Assembly: GCF_026712245.1 (NCBI RefSeq)
Contig: NZ_JAPPUY010000003.1
Coordinates: 680,269 to 744,268, forward strand
Source of the DNA: Roseateles hydrophilus
Lineage (GTDB): Bacteria; Pseudomonadota; Gammaproteobacteria; Burkholderiales; Burkholderiaceae_C
Direction: 5' to 3'
Length of the DNA: 64,000 nucleotides
Part shown: one piece after another, positions 16,187 through 27,661 of the stretch
Position numbering within the stretch: position 1 is the first letter of the stretch
Layout of the letters: every line of letters begins with the position of its first letter
Notes under the pieces: generated by a model
The model's database searches: none
Told to the model about the DNA's origin: nothing
What the model saw: the letters and a program-made list of their open reading frames with translations, nothing else
Program-made: the position numbers and the translations under genes

Positions 16187-18249
16187 GCGTGGACGTCGCC
16201 GCCACGCTGGCCGAGCAGGCGGCGCGCTTTCGCATGCTGGCCGACTACCTGCCGGCCTGGATCGCGCTGTACGAGGCGCGCACGCAGACCTGTTTGTTCG
16301 CCAACCGCGGCTATGCCGAGGCTTTCGGGCTGACGGAGGAGAGCATCGTCGGCCTGCGCTTCGCGCAGATCATCGGCGCGGAGGCGGCGGCGCTGATCCA
16401 GCCGGCGGTGGACCGCGTCATCGCCGAGCGCGTGGCCGTCAGCTACGAGCGCGAGCTGCCCGAGGCCGACGGCACGCCGCGCTGGATCGAGGTGAACCTG
16501 ATCCCCCAGCTGGGCGCCGATGGCGAGGCCGTGGCCAGTTGCGTGCTCATCAACGACATCACCAAGCACCGCCTGGCCGAGCGCGAGGCACGCGAGTCTC
16601 AGGTGCGGCTGGACAAGTTCATGCGCGCCACGGTGGAGGGCATCCTGTTCCACAAGGACGGCATCACCACCGACGTGAACCCGCCCTGCTGCGAGCTGGT
16701 GGGCTACACGCTGCGCGAGATGGTCGGGCGGCACGTGATGTCCTTCATCGCGCCGGACGAGGTGCCCAAGGTGATGGAGGTCATGCGCCTGGGTCGCGAG
16801 CTGCGCTACGAGACCGCCGTGCTGCACAAGGACGGCACGCGCATCCCGGTGGAGTTCATCGTGCGCACGCTGGAGCAGGGCGGCGAGAAGCTGCGCATGA
16901 CCATCGTGCGCGACATCCGCGATCGCCTGGACAGCGAGGCCCGCATCCAGCACCTGGCCCACCACGACGCGCTGACCGGCCTGCTCAACCGCGCCGCCTT
17001 CATGGACCGCATGGCCGGCCTGCTCAAGCGCGCCGAGCGCCGCAGCGAGATGCTGGCGCTGCTGTTCATCGACCTGGACAACTTCAAGCGCGTCAACGAC
17101 TCGCTGGGCCACCTGGAAGGCGACAAGGTGCTGACCACGGTGTCCGAGCGCCTGGTGGGCGCGCTGCGCGGCAGCGACCTGGTGGGACGCTTTGGTGGCG
17201 ACGAGTTCGTCGTGCTGCTGACCGACCTGAACAGCCGTGCCGACGTCATCGTCGTGCTGGAGGCCCTGCTGTCGGTCGTCGAGGTGCCGGTGAAGGCCGA
17301 CGGCCGCGCGCTGTCGGTCACGCCGTCCATCGGCGTGGCGCTGTTTCCGGACGACGGCCAGCATGCCGACGAGCTCATCCAGCATGCCGACACCGCCATG
17401 TACCGCGCCAAGGCGCGCGGCCGCGCGACCTACCAGTTCTTCGAGCCCTCGCTGGCCGAGACGGCCTATGCCGATCTCGTGCTCGAGGCCGAGCTGGCGC
17501 AGGCGCTGACGCGCAACGAGTTCGAGCTGTTCTTCCAGCCGCAGGTGGACATCGCCACCGGCCAGCTCTCGGGTGCCGAGGCGCTGCTGCGCTGGCGCCA
17601 CCCGCGCCGCGGCCTGCTGGCGCCCGACGCCTTCATCTTCGTCGCCGAGCGCCACCGCTTGATGCTCGCGCTGGGCGAATGGGTGCTGCGCGAGGCCGCC
17701 GCCACCGCGCGGCGCTGGCGCGAGCAGGGCCTCACGCCGGGGCCCGCGCCGGTGCGCATCGCTGTCAACCTGTCGCGCATGCAGTTCAACCTGGACGGCT
17801 TTGCCGACACCGTGGCCCGCGTGCTGGGCGATGCCGGCGCGCGCGGCCAGTGGCTGGAGCTGGAGCTGACCGAGCGCATGCTGATCGACGACATCCAGCA
17901 CGCGCCCACCACGCTGGCCCAGCTGCGCGCGCTGGGGCTGACGGTGTCGGTGGACGACTTCGGCACCGGCTACACCTCGCTGGCCCACCTGACCGAGCTG
18001 CCGCTGGACAAGCTCAAGATCGACCAGAGCTTCGTCTCGCGCCTGCCCGACGACGTCGGCGCGCAGGCCATCACGCGCGCCATCGTGCAGATGGCCGTGG
18101 GCCTGGGCCTGACGGTCACGGCCGAGGGCGTGCGCACGGCGGCCCAGTGGCAGCTGCTGGCCGGCTGGGGCGCCCAGCAGATCCAGGGCGAGCTGGTCGG
18201 CCTGCCGATGCCGGCGGCCGAGTTCGAGGCCTGGGTGCGGGCAAGATGA
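16183..18249 (+). CDS. PAS-PAS-GGDEF-EAL c-di-GMP protein
   Basis: 688 residues, soluble. Two PAS domains (about 20-140 and 145-265) precede a GGDEF domain with an intact signature (RFGGDEF, residues 338-342) and an EAL domain (Glu466 of EAL in GAEALLRW; ELTER; DDFGTGYTSL; KIDQSF; TAEGV; QGE). Catalytic residues for both synthesis and hydrolysis of c-di-GMP appear present, so net activity cannot be predicted; AEGVET reads AEGVRT here, outside the catalytic residues. It is translationally coupled to the UDG-like gene, an unusual tail to a tsaB-rimI operon. Confidence 0.93.
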   Translation: MSVDVAATLAEQAARFRMLADYLPAWIALYEARTQTCLFANRGYAEAFGLTEESIVGLRFAQIIGAEAAALIQPAVDRVIAERVAVSYERELPEADGTPRWIEVNLIPQLGADGEAVASCVLINDITKHRLAEREARESQVRLDKFMRATVEGILFHKDGITTDVNPPCCELVGYTLREMVGRHVMSFIAPDEVPKVMEVMRLGRELRYETAVLHKDGTRIPVEFIVRTLEQGGEKLRMTIVRDIRDRLDSEARIQHLAHHDALTGLLNRAAFMDRMAGLLKRAERRSEMLALLFIDLDNFKRVNDSLGHLEGDKVLTTVSERLVGALRGSDLVGRFGGDEFVVLLTDLNSRADVIVVLEALLSVVEVPVKADGRALSVTPSIGVALFPDDGQHADELIQHADTAMYRAKARGRATYQFFEPSLAETAYADLVLEAELAQALTRNEFELFFQPQVDIATGQLSGAEALLRWRHPRRGLLAPDAFIFVAERHRLMLALGEWVLREAAATARRWREQGLTPGPAPVRIAVNLSRMQFNLDGFADTVARVLGDAGARGQWLELELTERMLIDDIQHAPTTLAQLRALGLTVSVDDFGTGYTSLAHLTELPLDKLKIDQSFVSRLPDDVGAQAITRAIVQMAVGLGLTVTAEGVRTAAQWQLLAGWGAQQIQGELVGLPMPAAEFEAWVRAR

Positions 18250-18252
18250 TGG

Positions 18253-18375
18253 AGCCCCTCGTCCAAGGCGTGCCTTGGCCGGTCCCCCAGGGGAACGGCG
18301 ATGCTTGCCGGCTCAACCGGCAAGCACATCGCCCAACGCGGGCCGGCTTGGGAACGGCCCGGCGCTCGGCCCGCA
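18253..18375. repeat. dispersed structured intergenic element, copy B
   Basis: Second copy of the element at 1773-1910, starting just after the GGDEF/EAL stop codon and ending 25 bases before the methyltransferase ATG. The shared core (18279-18375) keeps the flanks almost identical, but the central stem changes from GCTTGCGGC/GCCGCAAGC to GCTTGCCGG/CCGGCAAGC, so both arms changed together and pairing is preserved. This indicates selection on structure. Confidence 0.75.
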
Positions 18376-18399
18376 ATTTCGTGCAGGACAACCCTTGAG

Positions 18400-19491
18400 A
18401 TGACGCTGGCTGACCGTATCCACGCCGAGATCGCCACCACCGGCGGCTGGCTGCCCTTTGACCGCTTCATGGCCATGGCCTTGTACGAGCCCGGCCTGGG
18501 CTACTACACCGGCGGGCGGCGCAAGTTCGGCCAGATGCCCAGCGAGGGCTCGGACTTCGTCACCGCGCCCGAGATGTCGCCGCTGTTCGGCCGCGCGCTG
18601 GCGCGTCAGGTCGCGCAGGCGCTGGCGCACAGCGGCTGCACCGAGGTCGTCGAGTTCGGCGCCGGCTCCGGCGCGCTGGCGGCGCAGCTGATCGCTGAAC
18701 TGGACGCCTTGGGCGCCGGGCTCGCGCGCTACCGCATCGTCGACCTGTCGGCCGAGCTGCGCGAGCGCCAGCGCGAGCGGCTGGCGCCCTGGGCCGACCG
18801 CGTCGAGTGGCTGGATGCGCTGCCCGACACGCTGGAAGCGGTGGTCGTCGGCAACGAGGTGCTGGATGCCATGCCCGTGCAGCTCATCGCCTTCGACGGC
18901 CAGGTGTGGCGCGAGCGCGGCGTGGTGTCGGCCGGCGCGGGCTTCGCGTTCGAGGACCGCCCCAGCATGCTGCGCCCGCCGCTGCTGGAATCGGGGCACG
19001 GGGGCTTCGTGCCCGGCACCGTCACCGAGATCCACCCGCAGGCCGAGGCCTTCACCCGCACGTTGGCCGGCCGGCTGCGGCGCGGCGCGGCCTTCTTCAT
19101 CGACTACGGCTTCCCCGAGGCGGAGTACTACCACCCGCAGCGCCGCGGCGGCACGCTGATGTGCCACCAGGCCCACCTCGCGGATGCCGACCCGCTGGTG
19201 GCCGTGGGCGACAAGGACCTCACCGCCCACGTCAACTTCACCGGCATCGCACTGGCCGGGCAGGACGCCGGCCTCGTCGTGCTGGGCTACACCAGCCAGG
19301 CCAACTTCCTGCTGAACTGCGGCATCGCCGAGCTGTTGCAGGGTGCCAGCCTCGGCGAGCGCGCGATGGCGCACCGGCTGCTGGCCGAGCACGAGATGGG
19401 CGAGCTGTTCAAGGTGATCGGCTTTGCGCCGCTGCAGGCGCCGTTCGACGCCGTGGGCTTCGAGCGCGGCGACCGGTCGCACAAGCTGTAG
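18400..19491 (+). CDS. class I SAM-dependent methyltransferase, MidA/NDUFAF7 (COG1565) family
   Basis: 363 residues. Family landmarks: LPFDRFMAMALYEPGLGYYTGG near the N-terminus, the SAM loop EFGAGSGALAA, GNEVLDAMPV, and FFIDYGFPEAEYYHPQR. The mitochondrial homologue NDUFAF7 methylates an arginine of complex I during assembly; the bacterial target is not established. ATG at 18400 follows a structured repeat, and the next gene begins 11 bases after the stop. Confidence 0.88.
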   Translation: MTLADRIHAEIATTGGWLPFDRFMAMALYEPGLGYYTGGRRKFGQMPSEGSDFVTAPEMSPLFGRALARQVAQALAHSGCTEVVEFGAGSGALAAQLIAELDALGAGLARYRIVDLSAELRERQRERLAPWADRVEWLDALPDTLEAVVVGNEVLDAMPVQLIAFDGQVWRERGVVSAGAGFAFEDRPSMLRPPLLESGHGGFVPGTVTEIHPQAEAFTRTLAGRLRRGAAFFIDYGFPEAEYYHPQRRGGTLMCHQAHLADADPLVAVGDKDLTAHVNFTGIALAGQDAGLVVLGYTSQANFLLNCGIAELLQGASLGERAMAHRLLAEHEMGELFKVIGFAPLQAPFDAVGFERGDRSHKL

Positions 19492-19502
19492 GCGCTGGCG
19501 CG

Positions 19503-19805
19503 ATGAAGGCCTGGCTGCTGCTGTTGCTGATGGCGCCAGCGCTGGCGCAGGACCTGCATCCCGGCCGCCAACTGGCCGCCACCTGCGCCAGCTGCCACGG
19601 CACCCAGGGCCGCGCGCGCGGCGCGGCCATGCCGCCGCTGGCCGGCATGCCGGCCGACGCGATGCTGGCCCGGCTGCTGGACTACCGCAGCGGCCGCCAG
19701 CCCGGCACCGTGATGCCACAGATCACGCGTGGCTACAGCGAGGCCCAGCTGCGCCTCGTGGCGGCCTATTTCTCGTCACTGCCCGCCGTGCAGGCCCGGC
19801 CGTGA
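19503..19805 (+). CDS. small monohaem c-type cytochrome
   Basis: 100 residues: a signal peptide (AWLLLLLMAPALAQ), the haem-binding CASCH, and a likely axial Met in TVMPQIT. A class I cytochrome c for electron transfer in the periplasm. It overlaps the following flavoprotein gene by 4 bases, so it probably serves as that protein's electron acceptor (FccA/SoxE-like role). Typical FccA is dihaem and about twice this size, so this is the short form. Confidence 0.88.
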   Translation: MKAWLLLLLMAPALAQDLHPGRQLAATCASCHGTQGRARGAAMPPLAGMPADAMLARLLDYRSGRQPGTVMPQITRGYSEAQLRLVAAYFSSLPAVQARP

Positions 19806-21049
19806 TCGCACGCCGCCAGCTCCTGGGCGCCGCCGGCCTGGCGCTGGCCGGCTGCAGCACGCCACGCGTCGCGCGCCTGGGCCGCGTGGTGGTGGTGGGC
19901 GGCGGCTTTGGCGGCGCCACGGCGGCGCACTACCTCAAGCTGTGGGGCGGCGCGAGCGTGGACGTGACGCTGGTGGAGCGGCGCGATCGCTTCGTGTCCT
20001 GCCCGATGTCCAACCTCGTCATCGCCGGTGCGCTGGCGCCCGAGGCCCTGGAGCATGGCTACGACGGGCTGCGCGCCCTGGGCGTGCGCTGCGTGCAGGG
20101 CGAGGTGGTGGCGCTGGACCCGGCAGCCCGCCAGGTGCGCCTGGCCAGCGGCGAGCGGCTGGCCTGGGAGCGGCTCATCGTCGCGCCGGGTGTGGACTTC
20201 ATGACCGACGACGTGCCCGGCCTGGCCCAGGCGCTGGACAGCGGCCGCGCCGTGCACGCCTGGCAGGCCGGGCCGCAGACGCTGGCGCTGCGCCGCCAGC
20301 TGCAGGCGCTGCCCGACGGCGGCGTGGTGCTGATGAGCATCCCGCGCGCGCCCTACCGCTGCCCGCCGGGGCCGTACGAGCGGGCCTGCCTGATCGCGCA
20401 CTGGCTGCGCCGCGCCAAGCCGCGCGCCAAGCTGCTGGTGCTGGACGCCAACCCCGAGGTGCAGAGCAAGCGCGCGCTGTTCGAGCGGGCCTTCGCCGAG
20501 CAGCATGCGGGCGTGCTGGAGTACCGGCCCAACGCGGAGCTGCAGTCGGTGGCGGGCGACGTGGCGCGCTTCGAGTTCGAGGATGTGCGCGCTGACGTGA
20601 TGAACCTCATCCCGCCGCAGCGGGCCGGCGCGCTCGTGCGCGAGCTCGCCAACGTCAACCGCCGCTGGGTGGGCGTGGACTGGCTGATGCTGCAGGCCCA
20701 GGCCGCGCCCGGCGTGCATGTGGTGGGCGATGCGCTGATGGCGGCGCCCGGCATGCCCAAGTCGGGTCACCTGGCCAACCAGCAGGGCAAGCTGGCCGCG
20801 GCGGCCGTGCTGGCGCTGCTGCGCGGCGAGCCCGTGGCGCCCGCGCCGCTGGTGATGAACACCTGCTACAGCTTCACCACGCCCGGCGAGGCCATGCATG
20901 TGGCCTCAGTCCACCAGTACGACCCGGCGGACCGCACGATGAAGCTGGTGCCCGGCGCGGGCGGGCTGTCGCCCCAGGCCAGCGCGCTGGAGGCGAGCTA
21001 CGCGCGCGGCTGGGCCGACAACATCTGGGCCGACAGCCTCGCGCTGTAG
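19802..21049 (+). CDS. flavocytochrome c sulfide dehydrogenase-like flavoprotein
   Basis: 415 residues of the FccB/SoxF family. The N-terminus combines a twin-arginine signal (ARRQLLGAAG) with a lipobox (LAGC, Cys18). An FAD Rossmann motif (VVVVGGGFGGATAAHYL) follows. The two redox Cys candidates are in RFVSCPMSN and APYRCPPGP, and the C-terminal FCSD flavin-binding region starts near TCYSFTTPGEAMHVASV. Predicted to oxidise sulfide or a related sulfur compound and pass electrons to the coupled cytochrome. GTG start within the cytochrome stop codon. Confidence 0.85.
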   Translation: MIARRQLLGAAGLALAGCSTPRVARLGRVVVVGGGFGGATAAHYLKLWGGASVDVTLVERRDRFVSCPMSNLVIAGALAPEALEHGYDGLRALGVRCVQGEVVALDPAARQVRLASGERLAWERLIVAPGVDFMTDDVPGLAQALDSGRAVHAWQAGPQTLALRRQLQALPDGGVVLMSIPRAPYRCPPGPYERACLIAHWLRRAKPRAKLLVLDANPEVQSKRALFERAFAEQHAGVLEYRPNAELQSVAGDVARFEFEDVRADVMNLIPPQRAGALVRELANVNRRWVGVDWLMLQAQAAPGVHVVGDALMAAPGMPKSGHLANQQGKLAAAAVLALLRGEPVAPAPLVMNTCYSFTTPGEAMHVASVHQYDPADRTMKLVPGAGGLSPQASALEASYARGWADNIWADSLAL

Positions 21050-21056
21050 GGCCTGC

Positions 21057-21491
21057 TTACCAGCTGCCGGTGTTGGGCATGGACGCCCAAGGCTCGGCCG
21101 GCGGCAACGCCGGGCCGGCCTGCAGCAGCTCGATGGAGATGCCGTCCGGCGAGCGCACGAAGGCCATGCGGCCGTCGCGCGGCGGGCGGTTGATGAGCAC
21201 GCCGTGATCCACGAACCGCTGGCAGGCGGCGTAGATGTCGGGCACGGCATAGGCCAGGTGGCCGAAGTTGCGGCCGCCGGTGTAGACCTCGGCGTTGCCG
21301 TCGGCGTCGGGCCAGTTGTAGGTCAGCTCGACCTGGGCGTCCTCGTCGCCGGGGGCGGCCAGGTAGACGAGGGTGAAGCGGCCGGCCTCGTGCTCCGAGC
21401 GGCGCACCTCCACCAGCCCGAGGGCGTCGCGGTAGAAGCGCATCGAGGCGTCCAGGTCGTGGACGCGAACCATGGTGTGCAGGTATTTCAT
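21057..21491 (-). CDS. gloA: lactoylglutathione lyase (glyoxalase I)
   Basis: 144 residues. The four metal ligands are at the expected places: His5 (YLHTMVRV), Glu in QVELTYNW, His in NFGHLAYAV and Glu in ISIELLQ. It converts the methylglyoxal-glutathione hemithioacetal to lactoylglutathione in the cytoplasm. Stops 7 bases from the convergent flavoprotein stop. Confidence 0.95.
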   Translation of the reverse strand: MKYLHTMVRVHDLDASMRFYRDALGLVEVRRSEHEAGRFTLVYLAAPGDEDAQVELTYNWPDADGNAEVYTGGRNFGHLAYAVPDIYAACQRFVDHGVLINRPPRDGRMAFVRSPDGISIELLQAGPALPPAEPWASMPNTGSW

Positions 21492-21541
21492 GGCGCGGAT
21501 TGTCGGCGCCGGCCGCGCGGCCTGCAGCCCTGGGGTTGTGT

Positions 21542-22642
21542 TCAGTGCGGGTCGGCGAAGCGCTGGGCGATGGTGCGGAACTCGCTCTCCAGCGCGATGA
21601 AGGCGTCCACCACGTCGGGGTCGAAGTGCCGGCCGCGCCCGGCCACGATGATGTCGCGCGCCTCTTCGTGCGTGAACGCGGGCTTGTAGACGCGCCGGCT
21701 GATGAGCGCGTCGTACACGTCGGCCAGCGCCATCAGCCGTGCCGACACCGGGATGGCCTCGCCGGCCAGGCCCTGCGGGTAGCCGGAGCCGTCCCACTTC
21801 TCCTGGTGCGACAGCGTGATCTCCTTGGCGAAGCGCAGGAAGGGCATGCTGTGCCCCAGCGAGTGCTCGGCGCGCACGATGGCCTCGAAACCCAGCGTGG
21901 TGTGGGTCTTCATGATCTCGAACTCGTCGCGGTCGAGCTTGCCGGGCTTGAGCAGGATGGCGTCCGGGATGCCCACCTTGCCGATGTCATGCGTGGGCGC
22001 GGACTGGTACAGCATGTCGATGTTCTCGACCGTCAGCAGCGCCGCGAAGCGTGGGTGGGTGCGCAGTTGCAGCGCCAGCGCGCGCACGTAGTGCTGCGTG
22101 CGGCGCAGGTGGTTGCCGGTCTCGTTGTCGCGCGTCTCGCCCAGCGAGGCCATGGCCAGCACGACGACGCTCTGCAGGTCCTGGATCTCGCGGATGCGCC
22201 GCGCCACCTCGGCGCCGAGGTAGTCGCTCTTGTCGCGCAGGAAGTCGGCGGCCGCCTTCAGCGTCAGGTGGGTGCGCACGCGCGCCAGCACGATGGGCGG
22301 GCTGATGGGCTTGGTGAGGTAGTCCACGGCGCCGAGCGCCAGGCCGTGGGTCTCGTCCTCGATCTCGGACTTGGCGGTCAGGAAGATCACCGGGATGTCG
22401 CGCGTGCGGGTGCCGGCCTTGAGGCGGCGGCACACCTCGTAGCCGTCCATGTCCGGCATCATGATGTCCAGCAGGATGAGGTCGGGCGGGTGCTCGCCCT
22501 CGGCCAGGCGCAGCGCGCGTTCGCCGGAGTTGGCCACCAGCACGCGGTAGTCGTCCTGCAGCAGGCCGAACATCAACTCCAGGTTCTCGGGCGTGTCGTC
22601 GACGACGAGCACGACGGGGGCATGGGGGCGGCGCTCAGGCAT
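21542..22642 (-). CDS. response regulator with HD-GYP phosphodiesterase output
   Basis: 366 residues. A receiver domain (VVDDTPEN, phospho-acceptor Asp59 in [13 protein letters not shown], Lys in YLTKPIS) is joined to an HD-GYP domain ([35 protein letters not shown]) that hydrolyses c-di-GMP. Same architecture as RpfG. It lies 12 bases after the hybrid kinase gene, with an AGGAG ribosome site, so it is the likely target of that kinase's phosphorelay. Confidence 0.95.
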   Translation of the reverse strand: MPERRPHAPVVLVVDDTPENLELMFGLLQDDYRVLVANSGERALRLAEGEHPPDLILLDIMMPDMDGYEVCRRLKAGTRTRDIPVIFLTAKSEIEDETHGLALGAVDYLTKPISPPIVLARVRTHLTLKAAADFLRDKSDYLGAEVARRIREIQDLQSVVVLAMASLGETRDNETGNHLRRTQHYVRALALQLRTHPRFAALLTVENIDMLYQSAPTHDIGKVGIPDAILLKPGKLDRDEFEIMKTHTTLGFEAIVRAEHSLGHSMPFLRFAKEITLSHQEKWDGSGYPQGLAGEAIPVSARLMALADVYDALISRRVYKPAFTHEEARDIIVAGRGRHFDPDVVDAFIALESEFRTIAQRFADPH

Positions 22643-22654
22643 GGAGGCTCCTGC

Positions 22655-26514
<3,860 letters not shown>

Positions 26515-26518
<4 letters not shown>

Positions 26519-27513
26519 GCCGCGGGCAGGAAGCGGGTGTCGATCAGGTCAGCCAATGGCGCAGCGCGGCGCAGCAGGCGCTGCTCAACCATGAAGGTCT
26601 GCAGGCGCTCGGCGCCCTGCTGCACCACGCCACCGGGCTTCAGCAGCTCGTGGTTGCGGGTGACGTTCGGCAACTCCAGCCCGTCGAAGACCTTGGCCAC
26701 CTCCGCCGGCCTGACCTGCAGGCGCGGCGCCATCAGTGGCGCCGTCACGGCGGGTGCGCGCTGGTGAAGCTCACGTGCGCGGAACAGCGCGGCCACCAGC
26801 GTGCGCGTCGAGTCGGGCCGCTGCTGGAGCACATCGGGCCGCATGGCCAGCACGTCGACGATCAGCCCGGGCGTGGCACGGCTGTCGTACAGCCGGTGTG
26901 CGCCGCGCTCGGCCAGCTGGGTGGCCCAGGGCTCGGCGGTGACCACCGCGTCGAGGTGCTCGCGCTCGAAGACGTCGGCACTGCTGTTCAGCGACACAGG
27001 CACTTTGATCACTTCGTCCACCCGTAGGCCGTGGGCGTGCAGCATGGCGCCCAGCAGCACCGCGCCGGTGGCACCCTGTTCCACGCCGATGCGGCGGCCG
27101 CGCAGGTCTTCGGGCCGCCGGATCGCCGGGCGCGCCATGACGACGTCGGCCCCAGCCGACACATCCAGCACGGCCAGCAGCGACAGCGCCAGCCCTTCGG
27201 CACGGGCGCTGACGGTTTCGTCCAGCGTCAGCTGGGCCGCCTCCAGCTGGCCCACCGCCAGCGCGCGCAGGACATCCACGCTCGAGCTCATTTCGATGGG
27301 GCGCAGTTCGCGCGGGTCGAGCAACTCCAGCTCGCGGGCAAGGAAAAGGAATTCATAACCGGGGAACACGATGCTGCCCACGCGCAGTGGCGGGCGCGGC
27401 GCCTGACAGGCAGCCAGCGGTGCCAGTGCCAGCGCAGTCACCATGCGCCGCCGCCCGCTTTGCGAGGGGTGAGCCGGTGGCGCAGCGAACAGCGACGTGC
27501 GGGCGGGGGGCAT
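26515..27513 (-). CDS. ABC-type substrate-binding lipoprotein (NMT1/SsuA-like), sensory
   Basis: About 332 residues. A basic N-terminus (SGRRRMVTALALAPLAAC) looks like a Tat or Sec lipoprotein signal with lipobox LAAC. The body matches NrtA/SsuA/TauA-type binding proteins (LRVGSIVFPGYEFLFLA, GQLEAAQLTLDETVSA, LRGRRIGVEQGATGAVLLG, DAVVTAEPWATQL). No permease or ATPase follows; instead the gene overlaps the hybrid kinase start, so it probably presents a ligand to the kinase. The ATG at 27513 is chosen; an in-frame ATG at 27591 would only add residues before the signal. Confidence 0.85.
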
Positions 27514-27609
27514 GGGCGTGACCGCAAAAAGGACGCGACCCACTCTAGCATCGGGATTTGCCCGCATCAGGCGCGTACGGCGCCCGGGCACGGTTCGCTG
27601 CGCCTTTCC

Positions 27610-27623
27610 TTGATTGCGCTCAA
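27610..27623. promoter_or_regulatory. candidate FNR/Anr-type box
   Basis: TTGATTGCGCTCAA fits TTGAT-N4-ATCAA with one mismatch in the second half. It lies about 97-110 bases upstream of the binding lipoprotein start, a distance that would suit an FNR-activated promoter with transcription beginning near 27575. No convincing -10 was identified, so this is a weak candidate for oxygen control of the signalling operon. Confidence 0.3.
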
Positions 27624-27661
27624 ATCCGGCGTTAATGACGGCCGCGCTGCGGCCGCTTGTT

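Noticed and set aside
16183..18249. Loss of EAL phosphodiesterase activity because AEGVET reads AEGVRT
   Set aside because: The catalytic Glu is the first one of AEG, which is kept; the changed residue is not among the known catalytic residues.
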